Source: Deltaproteobacteria bacterium | Lineage (GTDB): Bacteria > Myxococcota_A > UBA9042 > PHBI01 | Direction: 5' to 3' | NCBI GenBank assembly: GCA_020632715.1 | Contig: JACKFA010000001.1 | Location: 124,001 to 188,000 of the forward strand | Length of the DNA stretch: 64,000 nucleotides | In this document: positions 11,694-24,775 of the stretch, piece by piece | Layout of the letters: every line of letters starts with the position of its first letter | Position numbering within the stretch: the first letter of the stretch is position 1 | Program-made: the position numbers and the translations under genes | Notes under the pieces: generated by a model | Told to the model about the DNA's origin: nothing | The model's database searches: none | What the model saw: the letters and a program-made list of their open reading frames with translations, nothing else

Positions 11694-12962
11694 CTACGGC
11701 ATGAGCCCGACGACCGTCCCGCCGAGCGCGAAGACCACGCCGCTGCCCGCGGCGCCGGCGGCGCTCACCTGGGCCTGGCTCGCCGCCACGAGCGGCAGCG
11801 CCGCGCCGCGCGCGCCCGTGTCCGCGTCGACCACCGTCACCCGCACCGGCGTCGTCGGGTCCACGACGACGAGCCAGCGCCCCGCGAGCGCGACGCCCGG
11901 GTCCTCGGAGCTCGTCGGGACCTTGGTCGTCCACAGGGGGCGCGCCGGCGACGCCGGATCCATCGCCCAGACCACCGCCCGGCTCGCCTCCCCGCGCCAG
12001 AGCACCAGCGCGCTCCCGCGCGGGAGCGGCGCCCGGAAGGTGTCGACCGGCAGGCTCCGCAGCGGGTCGCGCTCCGTGAGGTCCGCGACCGCGAGGATCC
12101 CCTTCCCCGCGGCCGGGTCCGGCACGAAGCCGATCCAGCGCTGCGCCATGAAGACCGAGGTGATCGGGTCGTTGTCGGCGCCCGCCGGCCGGGAGAGCAC
12201 GGTCCCGACGAGCTCGCCGCCGCGCTCGTCTACCAGGGCCACGCGCGCGAGCGCCCCGAGCGGCCGGAGATCCGCCGCCACGAGCCGCGCGCCGTCGGCC
12301 GAGAGCACGGGCATCGGGCGCGGCGCGCCCTGGTACGTCGCCTGCCAGCGCCCGCGCACGGCCCCCGTGTGCAGATCCACGAACGCGAGCGCGAACGGCG
12401 GGTTCCCCTCCTCGAAGGCGACCCAGCCCTCCCCCGCGATGGCCCGCCGCGGGTGGTCCACGGCGGCCGGCCTCGACCAGCGCCGCTCCCCGGTGGCCGC
12501 GTCGTAGCGCATGACCGCGTCCTGCACCCGCCCGCCGGAGGCGACGTACACGCCGCTCGGATCGGCGAGCACGACGCGCTCGCGGCACGACGCCGCGTCG
12601 GCGCAGTCGAGCGCGCGACCCCAGGCCCGCGTGCCGACGGTGCGGCGGTAGACGTCGACGCGCGCGGCCGCGACCAGCGCCACGACGTCCCCCGCGAACG
12701 CCACGCGCGCCGCGGCGCCGCCCCGCCGCTCCCACGCGAGGAGCCCCGTGCTCGTGCGGATCACCGCCACCCGCCCCTCGCGACCCGCGAGCACCGTCGT
12801 CGTGGCGCCCGCGTCGAGCGCCGTCACCGGGAACGGGGCGGCCTCGCTGTAGGCGACCTTCAGCGGCGACGGCGCGGCCGCGCCGGCCGGCGGCGCCGAG
12901 GCGACGACGGCGGCGACCAGCGCGACCCAGCCGAGCGCGCGCGCGCCAGGGCGATCAGCCAC
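11694..12962 (-). CDS. Secreted PQQ-like beta-propeller protein
   Basis: 422 residues starting at a GTG (12962) that overlaps the malQ stop by 8 bp, so translation is probably coupled. The N-terminus is a signal peptide (WVALVAAVVASAPPAGAAA). The body is a chain of beta-propeller blades: VLAGREGRVAVIRTSTGLLAWER, RYDAATGERRWSRP and FVDLHTGAVRGRW are PQQ-like (BamB-style) repeats that end in Trp. No enzyme active-site residues are evident, so a structural or binding role in the periplasm is most likely. The overlap with malQ suggests cotranscription, but a link to maltodextrin use is not shown by the sequence. Confidence 0.75.
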   Translation of the reverse strand: MADRPGARALGWVALVAAVVASAPPAGAAAPSPLKVAYSEAAPFPVTALDAGATTTVLAGREGRVAVIRTSTGLLAWERRGGAAARVAFAGDVVALVAAARVDVYRRTVGTRAWGRALDCADAASCRERVVLADPSGVYVASGGRVQDAVMRYDAATGERRWSRPAAVDHPRRAIAGEGWVAFEEGNPPFALAFVDLHTGAVRGRWQATYQGAPRPMPVLSADGARLVAADLRPLGALARVALVDERGGELVGTVLSRPAGADNDPITSVFMAQRWIGFVPDPAAGKGILAVADLTERDPLRSLPVDTFRAPLPRGSALVLWRGEASRAVVWAMDPASPARPLWTTKVPTSSEDPGVALAGRWLVVVDPTTPVRVTVVDADTGARGAALPLVAASQAQVSAAGAAGSGVVFALGGTVVGLMP

Positions 12963-14466
12963 CGTCGGCGGCCGGGAGGCGGCCGTAGAGCGCGACGAGC
13001 TCGCGCACGCGGTGCGCGAGCGGCGAGTTGAACGCCTGGATCCGCACGCGCCAGCGCCAGTTGTTCTCGACGGTCCCCGGCGTGTTCATGCGCGTGCGCC
13101 CGTCGAGGCGCAGCACGTCCTGGAGCGGCACCACGGCCATCGACGCGACCGACGCGAAGGCGGCGCGGATGAGATCCCAGACGATGTCCTGCCCGCTCGT
13201 CGCGAGGTAGCGGCGCACGTGGTCGCGCACGCGGTCGCTCGTGGACTGCCACCAGCCGAGCGTCGTGTCGTTGTCGTGGGTGCCGGTGTAGCAGACGCAG
13301 TGCGCGACGTAGTTGTGGGGCAGGAAGGGGTGGTCGGCCTCCTCGCCGAACGCGAACTGGAGGATGCGCATCCCGGGGAGCCCGAGCGCCTCGCGCAGCG
13401 CGATGACGCCGTCGTCGATGACGCCGAGGTCCTCGGCGATGAGCGGCACGTGCCCGAGCGCCGCCGAGAGGTCCGCGAAGAGCGCCGTCCCGGGGCCGTC
13501 GACCCACTTCCCGCCGCGGGCGTCGCTCGCTCCCGCGGGCACCTCCCAGAACGCCGAGAACCCGCGGAAGTGGTCGAGCCGCACGACGTCGGTGAGCTCG
13601 CGCGCGCGCTGGAGGCGCTGCACCCACCAGCCGTGGCCATCTCTCGCCATGCGCTCCCAGTCGTAGAGGGGGTTGCCCCAGAGCTGCCCCGTCTCGCTGA
13701 AGAAGTCGGGCGGGACGCCGGCGACGGCGATCGGCGAGCCGTCGGGGTGGAGGCGGAACTGGTCGCGGTTCGCCCAGACGTCGGCGCTGTCGCGGTCGAC
13801 GTAGATCGGCAGGTCCCCGACGATGATGACGCCGTGCTTCTCGCAGAGGCGCCGCAGCGCGCGCCACTGGTGGTCGAAGAGGAACTGGAGCGCCGCCGCC
13901 CGGTCGATCTCCCGCCCGAGGTCCTTCTTCGCCTTCGTGAGCGCCGCCTTCGCGCGGTCGCGCAGCCCCTCCGGCCACTCCCACCAGGGCCGCTCGCCGT
14001 GCGCCGCCCGGATGGCGAGGAAGAGCGCCGTGTCGTCGACCCAGGGCTGCTCCTCCCGGAAGCCCGCGAACGCGGCGGCGAGCTCGCCGTTCGCCCCGTC
14101 GAGGAGCGCGTCGGCGGCCTTGTCGAGGAGCGGCCCCTTGTAGGCCTTCATCGCGGCGGGGTCGACCCAGTCGAGCGGGAAGGCGGGCGGCCCCTCGAGG
14201 TCCGAGGCCGCGAGGAGGCCGTCGTCGACGAGGTCCGCGAGGCTCACGAGCCACGGGTTGCCCGCGAGCGCCGAGGTCGTCCCGTAGGGCGACTCGCCGG
14301 GACCGGGCGGCACGAGCGGCAGGATCTGCCAGAGCGCGACGCCGGCCTCGCCGAGCCACTCCACGAAGCGCCGCGCGCCCGCGCCGAGGTCGCCGACGCC
14401 GTGGGGACCGGGGAGGCAGGTCGGATGCAGCAGGATCCCGGCGGTCCGGGGCGGGTTCGACGTCAC
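12955..14466 (-). CDS. malQ: 4-alpha-glucanotransferase (amylomaltase, GH77)
   Basis: 503 residues, usual for bacterial amylomaltase. It disproportionates maltodextrins in the cytoplasm by moving glucan segments and releasing glucose. Seen: N-terminal GILLHPTCLPGPHGVGDLG, then GDLPIYVDRDSADVWAN, the nucleophile Asp298 in VRLDHFRG, the acid/base Glu345 in LIAEDLG and the third carboxylate in GTHDNDT, all hallmarks of GH77. Starts at GTG 14466 with GGAGG well placed upstream. It is the promoter-proximal gene of a pair with the overlapping beta-propeller gene. No other glycogen or maltose gene is nearby. Confidence 0.95.
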   Translation of the reverse strand: MTSNPPRTAGILLHPTCLPGPHGVGDLGAGARRFVEWLGEAGVALWQILPLVPPGPGESPYGTTSALAGNPWLVSLADLVDDGLLAASDLEGPPAFPLDWVDPAAMKAYKGPLLDKAADALLDGANGELAAAFAGFREEQPWVDDTALFLAIRAAHGERPWWEWPEGLRDRAKAALTKAKKDLGREIDRAAALQFLFDHQWRALRRLCEKHGVIIVGDLPIYVDRDSADVWANRDQFRLHPDGSPIAVAGVPPDFFSETGQLWGNPLYDWERMARDGHGWWVQRLQRARELTDVVRLDHFRGFSAFWEVPAGASDARGGKWVDGPGTALFADLSAALGHVPLIAEDLGVIDDGVIALREALGLPGMRILQFAFGEEADHPFLPHNYVAHCVCYTGTHDNDTTLGWWQSTSDRVRDHVRRYLATSGQDIVWDLIRAAFASVASMAVVPLQDVLRLDGRTRMNTPGTVENNWRWRVRIQAFNSPLAHRVRELVALYGRLPAADGG

Positions 14467-14512
14467 GGTGTCCTCCGTGAGCGCGGGCGAGCGGGGCGCC
14501 GACGCTCGGGGA

Positions 14513-14755
14513 TCAGTACTTCCCGGTGCGGACGGCCTCGCGGAGCTCGCCGCGGTTCGAGTAGCCGATCTGCCTGAAGATCACGGTGTCGGCGCCCGAC
14601 ACCTTGGCCTTCTCGAGCGCGGCGTCGACCCCCTCGAGGAGGCCGTTCACGTCCTTCGCCGCGCCGGCGAAGTCGGGGGCCGGATCGGCGGAGGGGTAGA
14701 AGCGGTGCTGGAGCGAGCCGAACTTGCGCTGGATCTCGAGCTTGTAGGTCGCCAT
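14513..14755 (-). CDS. Small protein of unknown function (80 residues)
   Basis: The ATG at 14755 has GGGAGG directly upstream, which decides against the longer frame starting at 14797. The sequence has a beta-strand-like start (MATYKLEIQRKFG) followed by a helix-prone middle (VNGLLEGVDAALEKAKVSGAD) and a basic end (ELREAVRTGKY). No signal peptide and no family recognised. It lies between malQ and mtnC on the same strand, 46 bp upstream of malQ, so it may share that transcript. Composition matches its neighbours. Confidence 0.6.
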   Translation of the reverse strand: MATYKLEIQRKFGSLQHRFYPSADPAPDFAGAAKDVNGLLEGVDAALEKAKVSGADTVIFRQIGYSNRGELREAVRTGKY

Positions 14756-14827
14756 GGGGGCCTCCCGTGAGATGGTTCGGCAGATCCTTTCCCGCAAAGG
14801 CTGCGCGAAGTCAAAGCCGCGCGGGCA

Positions 14828-15544
14828 TCAGACGTCGCCGCGCAGCGCGTCGCGGAGGCCCGCGAGGGAGGTCACCGCGGGGAGCGCGCTCGCGGCGGCC
14901 GGCAGCGCCGGGTTCCCGGGGCGCACCGAGAGCACGGCGCGCACGCCCGCCGCGTCCGCGGCGCGGGCCTCTTCGAAGCTGTCGGTGAGGAACGCGATGG
15001 CGCCTGGCTCGACGCCGATCCGGGCGGCGATGGCCGCGTAGCTCGCGGGCTCCTTCTTCGGGCCGGTCGTGGTGTCGAAGTGGCCCGCGAGGAGCGGCGT
15101 GAGATCGCCCGCGACCGCGTGGCGGAAGAGCAGGATCTGCGCCTCGACGCTCCCCGAGGAGTAGATGTGGACGGGCACGCCGTCGTCGCGGAAGGCGCGG
15201 AGCGCGCCGGGGACGTCGTCGTAGACGTGCCCGCGGAGGTCGCCCGCGGCGTAGCCCTCGCGCCACACGAGGCCCTGGAGGGCCTTGAGGCCGGTGTCCT
15301 TGACGTCGCCGTCCATCAGCGCGAGGGCGTGGTCGGCGGCCGCCTCGGGCGAGGCGCCGGCGGCGGCCGGGAAGAAGGCGAGCGCGGCGCGGACCTCGGG
15401 GTCGTCGAAGCGCCTCGCGAGGAAGCCGCGGAGGTGCGCGCGGGCGTAGGGGAAGAGCGTGTCGTAGACGAAGTCGATGGAGGTCGTCGTGCCCTCGATG
15501 TCGAGGAGCACGGCGGCGACGCGGTGCGGGGTGGGAGGCGTCAT
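14828..15544 (-). CDS. mtnC: Enolase-phosphatase E1 (acireductone synthase)
   Basis: 238 residues, HAD superfamily. In methionine salvage this enzyme enolises and then dephosphorylates 2,3-diketo-5-methylthiopentyl-1-phosphate to the acireductone. Seen: motif I LLDIEGTTTS near the N-terminus, motif II as IYSSGS, the conserved GPKKEPASYAAIA (Lys of motif III) and motif IV FLTDSFEEARAA. All are diagnostic of the MtnC group rather than a generic HAD phosphatase. The ATG overlaps the stop of the upstream aminotransferase by 4 bp (ATGA), a sign of translational coupling. Other salvage genes (mtnA, mtnB, mtnD) are not in the window. Confidence 0.93.
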   Translation of the reverse strand: MTPPTPHRVAAVLLDIEGTTTSIDFVYDTLFPYARAHLRGFLARRFDDPEVRAALAFFPAAAGASPEAAADHALALMDGDVKDTGLKALQGLVWREGYAAGDLRGHVYDDVPGALRAFRDDGVPVHIYSSGSVEAQILLFRHAVAGDLTPLLAGHFDTTTGPKKEPASYAAIAARIGVEPGAIAFLTDSFEEARAADAAGVRAVLSVRPGNPALPAAASALPAVTSLAGLRDALRGDV

Positions 15545-16737
15545 GCCGTGGGACCTCCGGCGCGGAGGTCGGCGACGACCTCGCGCACGATGGCGAGCGC
15601 GCTCGCGAGCTCGCCGGGGTGGACGGACGTGTAGCACACGCGCACGAAGCCGCCGTAGGCGTCGCCGCAGGCGCCGCCCGGGGTGAGGATCACGCCGCGC
15701 TCGAGGAGGGCGAGCAGGAGCGGCGTCGCGTCGTCGCCGCCGACGAGGTCGCGCACGTCGGCGAAGAGGAAGGTGCCGCCGGCGGGGGCCGGGGCGCCGA
15801 AGGCCGCGGCGGTGGCGGCGGCCGCGTCGCGGTAGGCGGCGCGGGTCTCGGCGAGCCAGGCGGCGCCGTCGTCGAGGGCGCGCGCGGCGCCGAGCTGCAT
15901 GGGCTTCGCGGTGCCGTAGGCCTGGAAGGTGTGGACGGCGCGGATGGCGGCCATCGCCTCCGCGGGGCCGTGGGCGTAGCCGACGCGCGCGCCGGCGAGG
16001 CCGTAGGCCTTCGAGAGGCTGTGGACGACGATGGCGCGCGGGCGGAGGTCGGGGCGCGTCCAGAGCGGCGTGGGCGCGGCGGCGCCGTGGAAGAGGTCCT
16101 CGTAGACCTCGTCGCAGAGGACCCACAGGTCGTGGCGCGCCGCGACGCGCGCGATGGCGGCCGCGGCGGCGTCGTCGAGCACGACGCCCGTGGGGTTGTG
16201 GGGGCTGTTGACGTAGATCGCGACGGTGCGCGCGGTCACGGCGGCCTCGAGGGCGGCCTCGACGTCGACGGCGTCGCGGCCGGCGGCGAGGCGGTCCATC
16301 AGCGGGACCTGCACCGGGACGGCGCCGCGCGACGCGATGATGCCGCGGATGAGCGGCCAGAAGGGCGCGGGCAGGAGCACCTCGTCGCCGGGGTCGAGGA
16401 GCGCCTGGCAGACGACGCTCAACCCGCCCGTGGCGCCGACGGTGACCTGCACGTCGGCGGGGTCGAGGTCGACGCCGGTGCGCGCCTTCACCTTGCGGAC
16501 GGCCGCCGCGACGAGGGCCGGCTCCCCCTGGACGGGCGAGTAGGTGTGGAGGTGCGGCGTCTCGGCGGTGCGCTGCGCCTCGGCGCGCGCGGCCTCGAGC
16601 GGCTCCCGCCAGGTGTCGCCGACGTGGAGCGGGTACGTCGTGACGCCCCGGAGGTCCTTCAGGCGCTGGGCGAAGCGGCTGAAGACCGTCGCGGACAGCG
16701 TCGCGTTCGTGTGGGAGGTGCCTGGGAAGCGGGGCAT
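15541..16737 (-). CDS. Class I/II PLP-dependent aminotransferase
   Basis: 398 residues, aspartate aminotransferase fold. Seen: the substrate-binding NSPHNPTG, the cofactor Asp in VLCDEVYEDLF, the PLP Lys243 in SLSKAYGLAG followed by the phosphate-binding Arg (ARVGY), and the C-terminal Arg region (FVRVCYTS). The start at 16737 (MPRFPGTSHTNATLS) fits the family; the 23 residues upstream are low-complexity. It overlaps mtnC by ATGA. The last step of methionine salvage is transamination of 2-keto-4-methylthiobutyrate to methionine, often by an unassigned aminotransferase, so this enzyme is a good candidate for that step. The role is inferred from linkage only. Confidence 0.88.
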   Translation of the reverse strand: MPRFPGTSHTNATLSATVFSRFAQRLKDLRGVTTYPLHVGDTWREPLEAARAEAQRTAETPHLHTYSPVQGEPALVAAAVRKVKARTGVDLDPADVQVTVGATGGLSVVCQALLDPGDEVLLPAPFWPLIRGIIASRGAVPVQVPLMDRLAAGRDAVDVEAALEAAVTARTVAIYVNSPHNPTGVVLDDAAAAAIARVAARHDLWVLCDEVYEDLFHGAAAPTPLWTRPDLRPRAIVVHSLSKAYGLAGARVGYAHGPAEAMAAIRAVHTFQAYGTAKPMQLGAARALDDGAAWLAETRAAYRDAAAATAAAFGAPAPAGGTFLFADVRDLVGGDDATPLLLALLERGVILTPGGACGDAYGGFVRVCYTSVHPGELASALAIVREVVADLRAGGPTA

Positions 16738-16894
16738 GACGTGTCTCGGCGCTGCGGTCGGTGGGCGCGGCGAGCATGGGCAGTGCGGCCCGCGAAGTAA
16801 AGCCAAAGCCCGCGCCCGCGGCCGCGGGGCCAGACGCGGGAGACCCCGGCGCCCGCGAGGTCCGCGGGGGCCGGGGCCGAGTCGAGCGCTGCTA

Positions 16895-17051
16895 GCAGCG
16901 CTCGGGGAAATTCTCCCGTCGCCAGGCTTGCTCTTGTGGTCTCAGGCGGCTCCGCTCGTCGGTCACGTACCTCGGGTACGCTCCCGCCTCGCGTAGCCAC
17001 CTGCGACCACGACGCCGCGCCTGGCTCGGTCCGAATTTCCCCGAGCGCTGC
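16895..17051 (+). mobile_element. 157-bp MITE-like element, copy 1
   Basis: Non-coding element with perfect 19-bp terminal inverted repeats (GCAGCGCTCGGGGAAATTC at 16895-16913, its complement at 17033-17051), flanked by TA on both sides. An internal hairpin CGTACC-TCG-GGTACG lies at 16966-16980. An identical copy in opposite orientation lies at 18094-18250. TA flanks and short size fit a MITE moved by a Tc1/mariner or IS630-type transposase, which is not in the window. It fills most of the 330-bp gap between the aminotransferase start and the repeat-protein stop (17068). Just outside the left end, CGAGCGCTGCTAGCAGCGCTCG (16883-16904) is palindromic, as if another repeat end lay there. Confidence 0.75.
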
Positions 17052-17067
17052 TACGGAACGCCTTGGC

Positions 17068-17880
17068 CTACCACCACCCGCCGAAGGCGGCCCCGCCGTC
17101 GTCGTCGACCTGGGCGTGGTCCGGGTCGGCGGCGCGGGGCTGGGCGTTTTCGGGGGTGGCGCCCGGGAAGCCGCCCGGGGCCTGCTCGAAGCCCGGAGCG
17201 CCCTGCCCCGGCACCTGCGGGAAGCCCGGCTGCTGCGGCACCATCTGCCCCGGCATCTGCGGGTAGCCCGGCTGCTGCGGCATCATCTGACCCGGCATCT
17301 GCGGGTAGCCCGGCTGCTGCGGCATCATCTGCCCCGGCATCTGCGGGTAGCCCGGCATCTGCCCCGGCATCTGCGGGTAGCCCGGCATCTGCCCCGGCAT
17401 CATCTGCCCCGGCATCTGCGGGTAGCCCGGCATCTGCCCCGGCATCTGGCCCGGCATCATGGACGGGTCGAAGCCGCCGTCGTCGAAGCCGTCGTCGCCG
17501 TCGTCATCGAAGAGCATCGCGAGCAGCTGCATCATCGCCGCGCCCTGATCGGCCTGCGCCATCCCCGGCGCGGCCACGCCCGGCGCCTGCCCCGGGAGCC
17601 CGCCCGGCGCCTGCATCGGCCCGATCATGGTCATCACGGCCTGGGGCGACGAGAGGAAGGCGATGAGCCGGTCCCAGCCGCCGGGCGACTGGAGGAGCGT
17701 CATGAGCTCGGTCTGCCAGGCCTCGGCCGCGGCCGGCGCGGCTGCGGCGCCGTCCTCGCCGAAGAAGGCCGAGGCGTTGTCGTCGTCGCCCATGAAGGCG
17801 AAGGGCTGGGCCGAGGCGGCGCCCGCGAGGGCCGTGGCGCCGAGGATCGCGGTGAGGCCGGCGATGACGAGGTGTCGCAT
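17068..17880 (-). CDS. Secreted Met/Pro/Gly/Gln-repeat protein between inverted MITE copies
   Basis: 270 residues. ATG at 17880 with AGGAG 8-9 bp upstream. Signal peptide ends near AGAASA|QPF. An Ala-rich helical region is followed by an acidic stretch (LFDDDGDDGFDDGGFD) and then by tandem units of about 14 residues built on MPGQMMPQQPGYPQ and shorter MPGQMPGYPQ forms (roughly residues 143-215). The tail is acidic and ends in GGAAFGGWW. Such repeats suggest an extended, possibly self-assembling or surface-coating polypeptide; no family is recognised. The gene is bracketed by two identical inverted 157-bp elements, one ending 17 bp past its stop and one beginning 213 bp before its start. Confidence 0.75.
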   Translation of the reverse strand: MRHLVIAGLTAILGATALAGAASAQPFAFMGDDDNASAFFGEDGAAAAPAAAEAWQTELMTLLQSPGGWDRLIAFLSSPQAVMTMIGPMQAPGGLPGQAPGVAAPGMAQADQGAAMMQLLAMLFDDDGDDGFDDGGFDPSMMPGQMPGQMPGYPQMPGQMMPGQMPGYPQMPGQMPGYPQMPGQMMPQQPGYPQMPGQMMPQQPGYPQMPGQMVPQQPGFPQVPGQGAPGFEQAPGGFPGATPENAQPRAADPDHAQVDDDGGAAFGGWW

Positions 17881-18017
17881 GGGGAGGTCTCCTGGGGTCG
17901 ATGGGGTCGTCTCTCGTGGAGCGGCGCGTCGCCGCCCGTCGAGGACCCTCATCGCAAGCCCCGGGCCAACCCCGAGCTCCAATCGTTACGGCACCTTACG
18001 CCGCCCGACGGCGCCGT

Positions 18018-18042
18018 GTCCCATGGGACGGTCCCATGGGAC
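18018..18042. promoter_or_regulatory. Two tandem 12-bp palindromes upstream of the repeat-protein gene
   Basis: GTCCCATGGGAC occurs twice, at 18018-18029 and 18031-18042, flanked outside by GGCGCC on both sides so that the whole block can fold on itself. It lies 138-162 bp upstream of the repeat-protein ATG. It could be a tandem dimer-binding operator or a stable hairpin. The regulator is unknown. Confidence 0.45.
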
Positions 18043-18093
18043 GGCGCCGCCCAGCGCGCCGACCATGAGTCCGGAGCGAGAACGGGCGCTCTA

Positions 18094-18250
18094 GCAGCGC
18101 TCGGGGAAATTCGGACCGAGCCAGGCGCGGCGTCGTGGTCGCAGGTGGCTACGCGAGGCGGGAGCGTACCCGAGGTACGTGACCGACGAGCGGAGCCGCC
18201 TGAGACCACAAGAGCAAGCCTGGCGACGGGAGAATTTCCCCGAGCGCTGC
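18094..18250 (-). mobile_element. 157-bp MITE-like element, copy 2 (inverted)
   Basis: Identical in sequence to the element at 16895-17051 but in reverse orientation. Terminal repeats lie at 18094-18112 and 18232-18250, with TA on each flank (18092-18093 and 18251-18252). The end is followed by a further partial copy of the outer repeat (GCGCTGCTAGCG). Together with the tandem palindromes it accounts for most of the 386-bp gap between the repeat-protein start and the 3' end of the OmpA-fusion gene. No coding sequence is supported inside it. Confidence 0.75.
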
Positions 18251-18266
18251 TAGCGCTGCTAGCGCG

Positions 18267-23627
<5,361 letters not shown>

Positions 23628-23838
23628 GGGAGCGTCCTTCGTCGTGGCGAGCCCGTCTCGTGACGCGCGCGCAGGTCCGGTTCTGGCCGTGTGCGCGTTG
23701 TACCGAGACGCCGGGGGGGACTCAACCCGAATCCGGCGCCGCGGTCGGCGGCGCGCGCCGGGTACGGACGGACGCTGGTGTCGGCGCGCGACCGCGGGTA
23801 TTCGATGGGGTCTCGCGATCGGGAAAAGGAGACTCGCG

Positions 23839-24717
23839 ATGCGAAGGATGGTCACAGTTGTCGCCCCGCTGGCGCTCGCCCTGCTCATGGGCTGCGGCGG
23901 CGGGCTCGGCGGATACCTCATCTCGAACGAGCAGGAAGTCCAGATGGGGCAAGGCGTCGACCAGGAGATCCGCAAGGAGTACAAGCTCGCGGCCCCGGAC
24001 GACCCCATCACGACCTGGGCGAGCGGGCTCGTGCAGCCGCTCGTCGCCGGGTCGGCGGGGTTCCGCGACCCGAACCAGTTCGGCGGCTTCAAGGTGCACG
24101 TCATCCTGGACGACGAGCTGGTCAACGCGTTCGCGGCGCCAGGCGGCTACACGTACATCTCGACGGGGCTCATCCTGCAGGCCGCGAACTGCGGCGAGAT
24201 CGCGGGTGTCATGGGACATGAGCTCGCGCACGTCACGCAGCGCCACGGGGTGAAGGCGATCGAGGGGGCCTACGCGGTGAGCATCATCAGCGGCTGGTTC
24301 CTCGGCGACGGGCTCGCTTCGGACGCGGCGCAGACGATCTACGCGTTCCTCTCGAACACGCAGTTCAGCCAGGAGCACGAGGCCGAGGCGGACGCGGTCG
24401 GCTACCAGATCGCGTTCAACGGCGGCTACAACCCCTACGGGCTCGTCGACTTCTTCTCGAAGCTGCTCGCGCTCTCGGGCGGGTCGGCGCCGCCGCAGTT
24501 CCTGTCGTCGCACCCGGCGACGCAGGACCGCATCAACGACGTCACGAAGGCCATCGAGGCGCGCTACGGCGACACGGTGAACCCGGGGACGACGCAGACC
24601 TACGAGTGCGTCCAGACCAACATGACCCTCGCGCAGGCGCAGGCGCGCATCTCGGGCGGTCAGGTCGTGCAGGATCCGAACAGCGGGCTCGGGACGACCG
24701 AGGCGGCGCCTCAGTAG
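23839..24717 (+). CDS. M48 family metalloprotease lipoprotein (BepA/YcaL-like)
   Basis: 292 residues; ATG at 23839 with AAAAGGA upstream. Lipoprotein signal MRRMVTVVAPLALALLMGC. Zinc ligands are HELAH (127-131) in GVMGHELAHVTQRHG and Glu181 in EHEAEADAVG, the M48 third-ligand motif. SSHPATQDRI near the end is also conserved in periplasmic M48 proteins. Homologues such as BepA degrade or help assemble outer-membrane proteins; that role would suit the many surface proteins here but is not shown. Divergent from the OmpA-fusion gene with 211 bp between them, so a shared regulatory region is possible. Confidence 0.9.
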   Translation: MRRMVTVVAPLALALLMGCGGGLGGYLISNEQEVQMGQGVDQEIRKEYKLAAPDDPITTWASGLVQPLVAGSAGFRDPNQFGGFKVHVILDDELVNAFAAPGGYTYISTGLILQAANCGEIAGVMGHELAHVTQRHGVKAIEGAYAVSIISGWFLGDGLASDAAQTIYAFLSNTQFSQEHEAEADAVGYQIAFNGGYNPYGLVDFFSKLLALSGGSAPPQFLSSHPATQDRINDVTKAIEARYGDTVNPGTTQTYECVQTNMTLAQAQARISGGQVVQDPNSGLGTTEAAPQ

Positions 24718-24775
24718 CGCGGCGCGGCGCGAGCCGCGGGGGCCCCACGTCGCGAGGACGTCGGCGCTCTGCGGC

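Noticed and set aside
15545..16777. N-terminal extension of mtnC to a 649-residue protein
   Set aside because: The extension is an out-of-frame reading of the aminotransferase gene. mtnC starts at 15544 with an ATGA overlap.
18092..18254. The 157-bp element as a riboswitch or structured RNA
   Set aside because: Identical copies in opposite orientation with TA flanks and terminal repeats fit a mobile element better.
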